DNA of 64,000 nt from Acanthococcus lagerstroemiae (GCA_031841125.1 CM063106.1:10292001-10356000); one strand, 5' to 3'; positions 33,713 through 45,320 are shown, numbered from the stretch's first letter. Notes: generated by a model from the sequence alone, not told the origin. Made by a program: numbers and translations.

Positions 33713-35379
33713 GATCATTTCACAAAAATTTAGAAATCCCTGTTTGGAGACTAAAAACCTGCAAATCAAATATTATCTTGGAAAACCGAGTATCGTATCC
33801 TCACTCTGGCCAGCGGTACACCTGGGGGTCAAATGAAAAAATTACCTCCAGCATTGAATTCAGCGACCTTGAAACCCTATCAATCGACCCTACCTCGAAT
33901 TTCAGGTTTTAATCATTCTCCCCTCTCTTTTGAAGCAACTTCCCAGTGTCTTTAACTCTCGTTGAGAAATAACACAATTTTACTTTTGGTCTGCATGAAA
34001 TGTATTTTTGAAATCTGAGAGAATAGATTTTTAACGTAAGTAAGCATGCAAAATAATTTTTGTTAAAAAGGTCAAAACTCGTGTATATTTTTCCATAAGA
34101 AGGGAAGTGGGCTTGCACGCCTTCCCTTCATTCGATCGACTGGAACTTTGCATGAATTTTATTTTATTAAAACCTATCTATGGGAAAGGGGCGTATAAAA
34201 TTCTGATGGTCGAAAATAAAGGCCGCCCTACTGTAGGCTGCATATTAAGCTGAAGATGTTACCTGAGATTGTAATCGCATACCTAACAATATCAATAGAT
34301 GCATGAACTCGCTTTATAAAATATATACTAACCTCGTAGAACTCCCCCCAGTGCTTGGTATTTGGACCTCCATGGAAAGGAAGGTAGCGAAACTTTACTA
34401 ACCGAACTGTAATTCTTAATTTATTCCATTAACTTCAATACATTGCCCTCTGATTATAGGGGAAGATTGGGGATCATTCGAAATCTATTGACCAGACTGC
34501 GGCCGAAACACTGAAACTGAAAACTGAATGCGCTATTTTTATTAACCTGTGGTTTTCAACTATGGTAAAGCAACCGTTCGGGTTATTTTTGATTACTTTT
34601 AATGTATTTTCAGTGTACAAGGCCGAAATGATGCGAGATTTTCCATGCTGCAGATGTTACCTGCTGCGATCTTGATGACAAAATCTCGAACAAGTTTTCA
34701 GAACTGAAATGGGCATAGTTTCGAACTTCCAGGGTCAGATATTTTTCAGTCGTATGATCTGGGTTGGCCGCCCTTCTTCGATCCTTAAACTGAACGCAAA
34801 ATATTAAATAAAATTTATTTTCCGAGGAATAATAATGGGCAGTTAGCTATTCATTTCAATTCCGACCTTTTGCTCGCCTTTATTATTCACGGCGATCGCC
34901 TATGCAACTTATTAAACATTATCATTCTCGGCGTTTTGGTTATGCAAAATGTTATACACGAATAATTTCATTTCCATCCATCGCAGCACTACCGAAAACC
35001 ATCTCTTTCATGTTTCGCTTCATTTCCTGAAAGGGACACAGGTGTTACCATAATGGAGCGAGCATCGAACATAAACAAAATTTAGATAATTCTCGTGTTT
35101 CAGATGATTTCAGATGAATGAGAACTATTCTGCGTATTCCAACGAAAACTAGCTCGACTTATTCGTTTTTCACCGTCTAGTATACATAAATGATATTCAT
35201 TCTGGCTGTTCATTGAATGCCCACAATTTCAAAAATTCTTGAACTCATTTTTTTCCGGTTTGATAAGGGGCATCGAAGGCCTTGAATAATGAGATCCAGC
35301 GTGAAGAACATGTGGTGGTGGGGGGGGGGGTTGTATACACCGTTAGTTCCTGTTAAAATCTTACGAATTTCATTTGACA
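33713..35379. other. Intron 2 sequence, nothing recognised
   Basis: No gene or element boundaries identified. Moderately AT-rich with a G run near 35318. Confidence 0.4.
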
Positions 35380-35612
35380 AGTGAAAAAAAGTTTTTCTCA
35401 AATTTTGCCTCTACGTTCCAGAATTGATAAATGCGGCAAGCTTCATATGAGAAGCAGAAAAAGAAATCATGATCTCTTTCTGCCTAATTTCCTCGACTGT
35501 GCGTTGCAACGTGCTTTCTTTCACTGGTGAGGTCACCCTCCTTATGGTGACACAGGAAGCTGTAACCTGCTAAACTTGGTAGAGCAGGTTATAACAGCTT
35601 CAGTTACGTTGT

Positions 35613-35994
35613 CAGGGACGTACTGAAGAGTTTTCCCTGAGGGTGGGGGTGGAGGGGGCGTAAAAATTATGAAAGTCCCATTCGACTCAACTCAGAATTT
35701 CCAAGTATCAAGACAAAAAAAAACCTTTTGTCTTGTTGGATTTTTTCAGCTGACTCAAACTCAAAATCCCCAAGTATCAAAGCAAAAGAAGAAAAATCAT
35801 TTGACTGTTGGGTTTTCTCAACTTCTCAACTCAATTCCCAAATAGGTATCAAAGAGAAAAAAAAACCTTCTACCTTGTTGGATTTTCCCAACTCGCCTGA
35901 CTGAAATGGTAAATTTTCCTAACTGCTGAGTAAAAAGTTCCTACAGACGGGAGAGGGGTTTGCCCCCTTATCACCCCCTACCGGTACATCCCTG
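35613..35994. mobile_element. CAGGGACGTAC-family MITE (hAT-like), copy 1
   Basis: Begins CAGGGACGTACTGAAGAG and ends CCGGTACATCCCTG. The flanks TACGTTGT and TACGTTAT form an 8-bp duplication with one change. The homologous site at 42610-42630 (GTTACGGTTTTCG) is empty, which confirms both boundaries. The inside carries diverged tandem CAACTCAAAATTCCCAAGTA units. No ORF. Confidence 0.85.
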
Positions 35995-36059
35995 TACGTT
36001 ATTCGGTTTTTTCTTGTGCCTCTAAATTTCATTTTTGATGTTGCCTGTAGCAGTACACT

Positions 36060-36284
36060 ATTCTTTTCTAATTTGCTCTCCACCCGAGTCCTGGAATCCG
36101 CCCTTTCGAGCTTTACTTCAGAGACGTCGGGGAGGCTGTTAGGGCGGTCTTAGCCCTCTTCCCTTCTGGCCGAAAAACCAGTCTAGGTCGAAAATTCTGG
36201 CGAGTTGCTACGTGAGCTCGAACCCGGGACCTCCGGATTCCGAGACCAACGCGCTATCCACTCGGCCAACCAGACCTCTGCATA
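36060..36284 (-). mobile_element. tRNA-derived SINE with 16-bp target duplication
   Basis: On the minus strand a tRNA-like head starts near 36280. Its box A, TGGCCGAGTGG, is the complement of 36258-36268 and its box B, GGTTCGAGCTC, the complement of 36214-36224. A tRNA-unrelated body follows to an A-rich end (AAATTAGAAAAGAAT). Identical 16-mers CCTGTAGCAGTACACT flank it (36044-36059 and 36285-36300), the mark of LINE-mediated insertion. Homologous repeat F sequence at 42660-42675 / 45242 lacks it. An RNA polymerase III promoter is predicted from the two boxes. The LINE partner is unknown; RTE is only a candidate. Confidence 0.9.
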
Positions 36285-36639
36285 CCTGTAGCAGTACACT
36301 GGTCTAGACCTAAATATTGGGATGGAACGAAAACGATAAAAAAGTTTCGAATTTTTCTCTTTTATAAATATTTAGATCAAGGCTCCGTATGGTGCTACAG
36401 AAGCAGGGGTTAGACTCGAAGTAACATCAAAATTGAAACAAGCGACCCAAAGAGACTGAACGATATGACTGAAGCTGTTATGCGCTACTTTACCAAATTC
36501 TGCAGGTCCAGGACCGGCAATTTTTCATAATTCCATGTGTAACGAAAAAAACAATACTGATTCTACACAATAACGTTTTACTATCGTATTATTAGGCCGT
36601 ATGCATAAAAATTAGGACCAAACGTACAAAACTATGAAA

Positions 36640-38600
36640 TCATTTTCGAGGAAAATCTCCGATGATTTCTAAAGAATTTTATCAGAAATCTTCGAGAATA
36701 TGCCTTTGACTTCCGAAGAACTTTATCGAAAATATTAGGGGAAAATTTCTGATAATCTTCGAAGAATTTCATCGAACATCATTGAGGCAATCTCCGAGGA
36801 TTTCAGGAGAATTTTTTCGGAAATCTTTTCCGGAGAATTTCATCGAGAATCTTCAGAAAAAAATTTCAATGTTTTCCAAAGAATTTCTTCAAAATTTTTC
36901 GGAACAATTTTCCGATAATTTATGAAGAATTTCATCAGAAATATTTTGGGGAAAACTCTGATGGTTTTTGGAAAAATGTTATCGAAAATCTTCGGGAAAA
37001 ATCTTCGATAATTTCCAGAAAATAATTTCATCGAAAATCTTCAGGAAGAATCTTCGATGATTTTTAAGGAATTTCATCGGAAATTTTTTGAGGGAAAAAT
37101 TCCGATAACTTCCGAGGAATTAAGACTATTTTCCACTCATACGATGGAATCAGAGATTTTTCTTGAAGATTTTTGATGAAATTCTTGGGAAATCAGCCCA
37201 CAAATCCGAAGAATTTTATCGAAAATAATTTGAGAAAAATCTCCGATATAATTTCAAAAAAAAGTTATTGAAAATCTTCGAAAATGATTTCCAATAATTT
37301 TCGGAGAATTTCATCGGGAATCTTCAGAAAAAATTTCCACCATTTTCCGAGAAATTTTATGAAAAATCCTCGGGGAAAATCTCTTATACAATCGCACGAG
37401 TGGGAAATAGTCTCAATTCTTCGAGAATCGGAATTTCCCCCCAAAAATTCCCGAGGAAATTCTTTAAAAATCATCGGAGATTCTTCTGGAAGATTTTCGA
37501 TGAAATTCTTCGAAGATCATCGAACATTTTCCCGGAAGATTTTTGGTAAAATTCTTCCAGAACCATTGGAGTTTTCCCCTCGAATATTTCCTATAAAATT
37601 TTTCAAAAATAATCGAAAATTTTCGCGATTAATTTTGATGAAATCTTTCGAAAAACATTGCCAGTTTTTCCTGAAGACGTCCGATAAGATTTTTCGTTAA
37701 TTACTGGATTTTTCCCCCAAAAATTCCCGATGAAATTCCTTAAAAATCATCGGAGATTCTTCTTGATTTCCAATGAAATTATTCTTTGGAAATCACCGAA
37801 GATTTTTCCTGAAGATTTTCGATAAAATTCTTCAAAACTATCGGAGTTCTCCCCGAATGTTTCCTATTCAAAAATTATTGGAAATTTTTCTCGAAGAATT
37901 TTCATAAAATTTTTTGGAAAACATTGGAAATTCTTTGTAAAGATTTCCAATGGGATTATCCGGACATTTTCTGAATTTTTTCCTAAAGTTTCCGATGAAG
38001 TTCGTTAAAAATCACCGAAGATTTTTCTCGAAGATTTTTAATGAAATTATTCTTTGGAAATCATCAGGGATTTTTCTTGATAATTTCCGATAAAATTCTT
38101 CAAAAATGGATTTTTTCAAAATATTTTTAATAAAATTATTCAAAAATTTATTATTGGAAAATTTTTGAAGAAATTCTTCGGAAAACATTGGAAATTTTCT
38201 CTGAAGATTTCCGACGGAATTCCTTAGAGATTGTTCTCAATGATGTCTGATGAATTTTCTTGGAAATCATCGGAGATTTTCCCCGAAATTTTCTAATGAA
38301 ATTCTTCGGAAATTATCGGTAATTTATCTCAAAAATTTCCGAAGAAAATCTCTGAAAATCATCGAACTTTTTTTCTGAAGAAATGCTTCAAAAATCATCA
38401 GAGATATTTCTCGATGATTTCCAATAAAATCCTTTGGTATTGTTGGAGATTTTCCTTAAAATTTTCAACAAAATTCTCCGGAAATCACCGGAGATCTTTC
38501 TCAGTGATGTCCGATGAAATTCTTTGAAAATTATCTGAAATTCTTCCTTAATATTTTCGATAAAATTCCTCGGAAATTATCTTCTGAAATCAAAGGAATC
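36640..38600. repeat. 2-kb degenerate satellite with internal inversion
   Basis: Built from diverged units of about 46-55 bases with the theme TCATCGGAGATTTTCC, GAAGATTTTCGATGAAATTC. In 36640-37115 and 37196-37389 the units run in one orientation; in 37147-37195 and 37390-38600 they run in the other. A 28-base marker at 37116-37146 recurs inverted at 37390-37418, with about four mismatches, at the switch points. Lys/Phe-rich frames on both strands (for example 37284-37700) come from the repeat and are not genes. Confidence 0.85.
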
Positions 38601-39402
38601 TTCTCGAAGATAAATGATAACTGCACGTGTTTTTCAAAAAGAAGTCTACTCGGGACTAGATGCATTTTTTGGAGAGCGATAGCTTCACTTTAGAAGTTAA
38701 CACTCCACTTGATGCGTATACAACTCGAAGGGAAACCTTTCTCCCAAAGTAAACGCTCTCACTCCTGAGCACAAGCTTCCTCATCATAATTATTTTCTGC
38801 ATACACTCTTCAGCCTGCACTTTACTTTTGCGAAGTGAAAGCTGAAGCTTCTTTTTATGCATACCTCCAAAATTGGACGCTATTCCGCGTAAAGGAACCA
38901 ATCAGCAGAGTCTGTTTTTTGAGAACACATGATTCGAAGTTCAAGAGCCACGTAGAAACTATATGGCATAGCGTTTACTGATAAGCTTTTTTCAACGTGA
39001 GTACACATTTTTGAATCGAGGGCCCAATTTTGAAAAATTCTACTTTTTCGCTCTTTCCGACAATACTAATAACTATTTTGTTTACAAATGTTGGTTAGTT
39101 CCCTTGCGCTGAATCGTCACATGAAATTTCCCGTGTGTAGCATTTGCTACACCCGCTATACAGAAGTTGCCGGCCCTGATAACATCAGCATTGCAATAAG
39201 CGGCCCAAAAAGACAGAACGATGTGACTGAAGCTGTTATGCGCTACTTTACCTAATTCTGCAGGTCACAGCCCCCTCCCTCTCATGTCCTAGCGTCAGCC
39301 CTACTAATTACTTTATAGTATTCAGAACATACAAGTTGGTAAGCACGAATTGTTTTATACATTATTATAAATTTATAATTATTGTCTCCTTTGGTTTTAC
39401 AG
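38601..39402. other. Intron 2 end, one repeat G copy
   Basis: 39195-39265 repeats 36432-36510 (GCGCTACTTTACCTAATTCT). The last bases (39375-39402) form a pyrimidine tract and TTTTACAG acceptor for gene A exon 3. The rest shows nothing recognisable. Confidence 0.55.
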
Positions 39403-39490
39403 CTTTCTGCAAATGGTGCACACCCCGGGCGTTATTAAGTCGTTCCAACAAACGCCGGAACACAGTACATTGTCAAATAATGGGAAATAA
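39403..39490 (+). CDS. Gene A exon 3: C-terminus and stop
   Basis: An acceptor TTGGTTTTACAG precedes the exon. The first base completes a proline codon started in exon 2, and the frame continues FLQMVHTPGVIKSFQQTPEH to TAA at 39488. The three exons total 741 bases, exactly 247 codons, and the phases agree at both joints. The exon is GC-richer than its AT-rich surroundings, and AATAAA at 39502-39507 can serve as polyadenylation signal. The tail lies after a possible RSRR cleavage site. Confidence is limited because the exon is short and is not confirmed by a homologue. Confidence 0.6.
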
Positions 39491-39501
39491 CTAAGCGATC
39501 G

Positions 39502-39507
39502 AATAAA
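39502..39507 (+). promoter_or_regulatory. Polyadenylation signal of gene A
   Basis: AATAAA twelve bases after the stop codon of exon 3. Further ATTAAA words follow near 39567 and 39586. Confidence 0.55.
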
Positions 39508-39655
39508 GAAGCATCCTATTTTGTACATAATATTGTAAGGATATGTTACAGATTATACAAGCATTTATTAAAGTTAGTTTCATTAATTAAATTCTTTATG
39601 AAATAATTCAACGCTGAATTTACTTTTTTCTTTGTGTTTTCGAGCTCGGTAAAGA

Positions 39656-39957
39656 CAGTGCCGATTTATCCAGACAGAGCAGGCAATTGCCTAGGGCCTA
39701 CGAACTGTTTTGGGCCTATGAAGCATGAACTTTTTTTTTAAATTACTTACTGGAATCTGGCCGCGTTCACAAGCAATGTTTTAAAATTTTAATTATTTAA
39801 TTGCCTTCACCGGTGTTCTCAACATAACAAACAAAAATAATAAAAATAATGTTACTTCAATTATGACTGGTGGCATGTAAACTTTCAAAAAAAAAGAAAA
39901 AAAAAGAATTAAAGCAACGAATTGTCTAGGGCCTACGAAAATCTTGATTCGGCACTG
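39656..39957. mobile_element. CAGTGCCGA-family MITE (hAT-like) with perfect 8-bp duplication
   Basis: Starts CAGTGCCGATTTATCCAGA and ends TCTTGATTCGGCACTG. GGTAAAGA flanks both sides (39648-39655 and 39958-39965). Subterminal TGCCTAGGGCCTACGAA and TTGTCTAGGGCCTACGAA are direct copies of one another near the two ends. 302 bp, no transposase. Confidence 0.9.
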
Positions 39958-40119
39958 GGTAAAGATCTTCAAAGATAGCGTCATGATTTTAAAGAGTGAC
40001 TCCAGATATTCTATCAGAGGTTACTGTCGGTCATGTCGGATTAAATTGATCTTTTGGTTTCATGGTCGCTGAATTTATTCTCAACGTTAATTTTAACGTG
40101 TATAATTTGAAATCCCCCA

Positions 40120-40363
40120 CTGTGTGTGCTACCTTGGCGTGGTGAAGGAGCTTAAAGAAAAACTAAAAGAACATAGGAAGAAAAAAACTCCGACAGGTAT
40201 ACCCTGATGAAAGCAAGGGGAAACTATATCAGTATTTTTCTCTGGAGATGCGTTTCCACCGACAATTAGGTATGATGGTAACTCTCAAAGTAGATAATAA
40301 TTCCGGACATGAAGTCTCCCATTCACGGGCGAAGACTGACTATAGTGAGACACTATCATAATA
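40120..40363 (+). mobile_element. LINE 5' UTR
   Basis: Sequence from GTGTGTGCTACCTTGGCGTG to the endonuclease start. It recurs inverted at 23690-23910 and briefly at 58405-58442, showing that this is part of the mobile unit and not the neighbouring intergenic DNA. Confidence 0.6.
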
Positions 40364-42310
40364 ATTGAGAATAGGGACATGGAATGTAAGAACGCTGAAT
40401 GATGAGGTAAAGAAGAGATGGAAAGATTTGTAGGTATAATAGGAATTAATGAAATGAAATGGCCAGAAGAAAATGATTTTTGGACGGGGAAGTATATATA
40501 GAATAATTAATACAGCAGCAAAAAGAGGGCAAGCTGGCGTAAGTATCATTATGAATAAGACTGTAGAGAATAGAGTGCAAAGTTATACTCAACATAGAGA
40601 GAGAATATTAATGGTGAGAATTTTAGTGAAACCAGTATCCCTAGTGATCGTACAAGTTTATATGCCTACAGAAAGTTATAGCGATAAAAACGTAGAAAAA
40701 ATTTATAATTATGATGGAAGATTGGAACGCTAAAGTAGGATGAAGAAACGAAAAAGGATATGCGGGAAGCACACTTCAGGAGAGCGAACTAAAAAAGGAT
40801 CGAAGCTCATAGAATTTTGTGAAGAATATAAATTAATTATTAGAAACACACTCTTTAAAAACCAGGAAAGAAGAAAATACACTTGAAAAAGCCCAATGGA
40901 TGAAAGAAGATATCAAATAGGGTTATATTATGACGATAAGTAGATATAAAAGTGAAACACTGAATTGTAAAGCATACCCAAGAGCGGATGTAAATAGTGA
41001 CCACAATTTAGCAGTAATAAAATGTAGGTTTAAATTGACAAAGACGAGTAAGAAGAAAGTAAGAAAAAAAATGAACTTCGGAGATATTAAAAGAGATAAA
41101 GAAGAGAGAAAATTGTCAAAATGAAATAAAGAATAAACTTTATAAATCAACGGAATGAAATGATATTAAATGGAAGTGGATAGCTATTCTTTCTGGCACA
41201 GTTAAAAATTTCTCAATTTTTAGCTCACATTTCATTACTTTTATAAATCCCAAAAATTCTTCAAGTTTTCATCGTGAAAAAATTCATCTGTTTTTAGAAG
41301 AAAAATAGGTCTTTTACTCATAATTTGTTGTCAAGTCATGATATTTTCAAAATATTATATCAAATTTTTATAAATTGTCTATATTTTTTCAAGGGTTTCA
41401 AACATTGAAGGAGATAGGGAGTTAAGTATAAAGAAAGAAGGAGAAGAATATTGATTATATAAGGATATACAAAGCTCAAATATAAATACACGGGAAGTGT
41501 CAGGTGTTAAAATTCAAAAAGGAGTGAGATAAGGTTGCTGTTGGTTACCATTGTTTAACTTATTAAGTGAATGAAGAAATTAATGAAAGAAAATCAGATG
41601 TGCAGGGACGTACCGACGAGTTTTTCCTTGGGGGGAGAGGGGGGGTAAAATTGTGAACCTCCCAACTGACTCAACTCAGAATTCCCAAGTATCATTTACC
41701 TTTTTTGATCTATTGGATTTTTCCAACTGACCCAACTCAAAATTCTCAAGTACGAGTATCAAAGCAAAAAGCAAAAAAAAAAACCTTATAACTTGTTTGA
41801 TTTTCCCAACTCGCCTGACTGAAATAGTAAATTTTCCCAACTGCTGAGTGAAAATTTTCTACGGGGAGAAGGGGCCCGGTAAGTCCCCCCCCCCTATTGG
41901 TACATCCCTACAGATGTGATAATATAAGGGGAAAGGTTAGAATGATAAGGTTAGGAGATGACTTTGTAATAGTGAATAGAACTAAAGAAAACTTTGGAAA
42001 AGTTGGATAAAAAATTGAAAATAAAATATAAAATGAAGATGAATAAGAGTGAAACAAAAATGATGGTAATCAGTAGACAAGAAAAAAATCCAATAAATAT
42101 GGAAATAGGAGATAAACAAATGAAGGAGGTAAAGGAACTTAAATACCTAGGTAGTCTGATAACGCAAGATGGAAGAAATTAAATTGAAATAAAGAATAGA
42201 ATGGAACAAGCAAAAATACCTATTTTTCAAAAAGGAGACATATTCAGGGCAAATATAGTTTTACAAGTATGACTGAGAGTTATCCAAACGTATATTTGGA
42301 GTATAGCATT
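40364..42310 (+). pseudogene. Second EN/RT LINE, heavily decayed, split by a MITE
   Basis: Starts RIGTWNVRTLND (40367-), the N-terminus of APE-type LINE endonucleases, and continues in shifting frames with QAGVSIIMNK, ERILMVRILVKP and VIVQVYMPTESYSD, then EDWNAKVG near 40720 and NSDHNLAVIKCRF near 41000-41030. The RT is reduced to a GVR.GC block near 41520 and a late part at 41990-42180 (MNKSETKMMVISRQ, KELKYLGSLITQDGRN). Wording differs from the RTE copies, so this is a second LINE lineage, related to the proteins often labelled craniofacial-development-protein-2-like. Many stops and shifts; dead. Confidence 0.8.
41603..41910. mobile_element. CAGGGACGTAC-family MITE, copy 2, perfect 8-bp duplication
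   Basis: Starts CAGGGACGTACCGACGAG, ends GGTACATCCCTA, flanked by CAGATGTG on both sides (41595-41602 and 41911-41918). It interrupts the RT part of the LINE, so it inserted after that LINE. 308 bp. Confidence 0.92.
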
Positions 42311-42404
42311 GTATAGACGTAAGATCTGGACAATAGGAACCACAAGAAAGAAAAAATATAAGCTTTTGAAATGTGTTGTTATCGAAGAATATTGAAAATC
42401 AAAA

Positions 42405-42675
42405 AACATTTTTCTCAAATTTTGCCTCTACGTCCCAGAATTGATAATTGCTGCAAATTTCATATGAGAAACAGAAAAAAGAAAATCATGATGATCTCTT
42501 TCTACCTAATTTTCTCGACTGTGTCGCAATGTACCTACGTTCACTGGTGAGGTCACCCTCTTTATGGTAACACAGGAGGCTGTAAGCTGCTGAAATTGGT
42601 ACAGCTGCTTATAACAGCTTTAGTTACGGTTTTCGATTCTTCCTTGTGCCTCCAATTCATTTTTGATGTTGTCTG
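42405..42675. repeat. Interspersed repeat F, copy 2 left part
   Basis: Follows 35385-35612 and 35995-36045 without the MITE insertion. It stops at GTTGTCTG (42668-42675) where a foreign block starts; the repeat resumes at 45242. Confidence 0.7.
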
Positions 42676-45238
42676 CAGGGCCATTCTTAAGGCAGGCAAA
42701 ACGGGGCTACTGCCCCGGGCCTCGCACTTGAGAAAAAAAAAAGAAAGAAGAGAAAACGAAGAAAAAAAGGGGGAAAAGAGAAAGAAAAGAAAAAATTGAA
42801 TAAAACTTTTTTGGAAAAAAGTAAATACTGATTTTTTTCTATTATTGGGCCTCGCAATCACATTTGATTAGAAATTGAATAATATGTTGTTATTACTTAT
42901 TACTGCGTGTTTAATTGATGAGACATTAAAATAAAGAAAAAATATAATTTCATTATTGATTTAAAAAAAAAAAAAAAGATAACGTCCTCTCATTCCTTCT
43001 TATCACTTATCATCACAGTTTGTGCTGGTTTCGACACTACGATTATTAATTTAGTACTTTTTATTGAAAATGCAATGCTGTTGCTACTGACAAAATTTCT
43101 CTGCACCTTGTATTCACGCTATATGTATTTATGTAAGACAACGAATTAGCTGGTAAACCGACAATCAGTGTCGCGTTTGCTGCAGGGCGAAAAAAGTTAT
43201 TTTTTCACGTTTCACCTTACACCTTTCCTTGTTATGCGTACACAGCTGATTTTCATACATGAAAGTGATATGTTTTCTATTTTGTAATTTTCTAAGCCCG
43301 TTTTAGAAATTATGTATTTCTATTAATGAATTCAATAACAATAAGCGTAATTTTGCCTCTAATTGCTGCATGTTTCACCTTTCATGATTTTTTTAATTTT
43401 AGAAATGCCTTCCCAACTGAAAGACCTAAAATTTATACCTATATAACATGAACGACTTCAATGCATTAGCTAATTTTTCGGAAAATTCGCTTATTAATAA
43501 AATTAATCCTTCCTCGTTCCTTGCCCCAGGCTCAAGCTCAAAAACAGAGAGAGGGCAGAGGACGATACCCCTCTGGCTGCGCTCTTTGCCCCTGGCAAAA
43601 TTTGCTATTTTTTAGACACTTCACAGGAGAAATAAAGCTCTTAACTCCAACGCTATTTATCAAAAATTTTGACAACTGTTCAGCAAAATTTCGCTTTCTT
43701 TTTTTCTCAAAGATAAAAATGTACAAATCTGGAAGTATTTTTAACGCTGAATTCAATGCCGTAACCAATTTTTCCTTGCACATCTGGATTTTTCTTAATT
43801 TTATGTTAAAGTTTTTAAAAATATAAAAAAAGGCCGAAATTGCATACTTTTTAGTCTACTGAAAAGCACATAAAGACCTCATTAAAAATTTTCTTTTCTC
43901 AATGTTGTCGTACTTTCTGATACTTACACAATTTTCCAGAGAATTTGAGAAATTCCGATGTAAGCAATTGCTGTAACACAATAATCCAGGTATTTGACAA
44001 AATGCTCGTTTTTGGTAGGCCATCAACATTACCCATGTTAAACATACGATACTTTTACTGATTTTCATATGAAATTAAATTTGTCGTGAACCATTTTTGG
44101 ATAGCACTTCAGAATTTTTCTTCATTGAAAAACATGAAAAAAGGTTAGAATAGCACATTTAACCTACACAATCGCAGTTAAAAGATAGATCAAAATATTT
44201 TTTAGGTTCAGTAGCAATAATAAAAACGTGGTTTGTTAGAAGATGCTTTAATTAGTACTTTTTTTTTTCTTTCTTTCATACAAATCTGAATCAGTTTCGC
44301 TTTTCAAAGTCCAACAGTAGTCTGCTAACATTCAAGTATTTGCTGCTGGCTGAAGCACTGCCGTTTTGTGAAAACCCCCGGACAATTTGTTTTCGACTAT
44401 TTCTCATTAGATAACAAATTTCAACTTTTGTTTCAGTTAAACATAACTTCTTTTCATATTTTAGATATATTTCCTACAAATATGTGAAGTTCCTCCATCG
44501 TGGTATAATTTTACGCTCTTTTTACAGAGGCTCGTACCTGTTCTCGGTCGCATGCAAGCGTACTCATTTTTAAATCAAAACATTCCCCGAATCTACCTCT
44601 TTCCAGTAATACCAAACATGACTACCATTCCCTTCATTTTTTCAAAACCATGAAAAAGTGTATGAAGTTACCCCAGTTGACAGCAGTATTTTAAAATAAA
44701 AGATCGAGCTGAAAACAGCAAAAATCTTAAAAATTTATTTTTCCTTCCAAATTGCTGCGTTTTCCTGATATTTTGAAAAATTCCTCATAATTATCAAACT
44801 CATTTAAAAGTCATAAACATAAAATAAGGTAAGCTAAAAATATAAAGAATTGCTGTTTTCGACACTTTTTTCACTTTTTAGAAGTTTCTCGATGTCTAGG
44901 AGATTTTGCAATGGCGGATTCGTATTCAGAACATCAAAATACATATAGAAATGATATTTTCGTGCAAAACTGTGTAGTTTTAAATAACAATCTCTCTCTC
45001 TCAAAAAAAACAAAAAAAACACTGATGCAAAATTTTAAAGTTATACGTAGAAAATTTTTTACAATTTTCTCATTTCTAATAAGCAACACTGCTAGTATTT
45101 GGAATGAGTTTCTTTAGCGTGGGGGGGGGTGAGAAAAATCACGATTAGAAGTACTTAAAATGTATGAAAAAATCTTACCCTCTTTGGTCTGTAGTTTGCC
45201 CCACTTGAAGAGTTACGGGTAGTCGTAGAAACGTCCCT
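42676..45238. mobile_element. Candidate 2.56-kb insertion in repeat F
   Basis: Begins CAGGGCCATTCTTAAGG and ends ACGTCCCTG. The left flank GATGTTGTCTG and the right flank GAAGTTGTCTG are nearly the same 11-mer, and repeat F continues on both sides, so the block was inserted there. The ends share only CAGGG/CCCTG and no transposase or LINE protein is visible inside. It may be composite: 42676-42860 and 45110-45238 could be ends of different elements. Frames at 43521-43826 and elsewhere are in AT-rich sequence and are not called. Confidence 0.5.
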
Positions 45239-45241
45239 GAA

Positions 45242-45320
45242 GTTGTCTGTAGCACTACACAGTCTTGACCTAAATATTAGGGTGGAACGAAAACAGAAAA
45301 ATTTTTTTAAATTTTGCTGA
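45242..45320. repeat. Interspersed repeat F, copy 2 right part
   Basis: GTCTGTAGCACTACACAG, then GACCTAAATATTAGGGTGGA, match 36285-36350 after the SINE. Confidence 0.7.

Larger units (their letters stand above)
35380..36520. repeat. Interspersed repeat F/G with two nested insertions
   Basis: 35385-35612 matches 42410-42625, 35995-36059 matches 42626-42675, and 36285-36350 matches 45242-45310. A word GACTGAAGCTGTTATGCGCT at 36467 (part G) recurs at 39225 and is inverted relative to about 35575-35607, so the unit is partly foldback. A MITE (35613-35994) and a SINE (36060-36284) are inserted in this copy. Non-coding. Confidence 0.65.

Noticed and set aside
36214..36284. A functional tRNA gene on the minus strand
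   Set aside because: Box A and box B are present, but the anticodon stem pairs poorly, the acceptor stem does not close, and the 16-bp duplication shows a SINE.
37284..37700. 138-residue Lys/Phe-rich frame
   Set aside because: It is a translation of the degenerate satellite and similar frames exist on the other strand.
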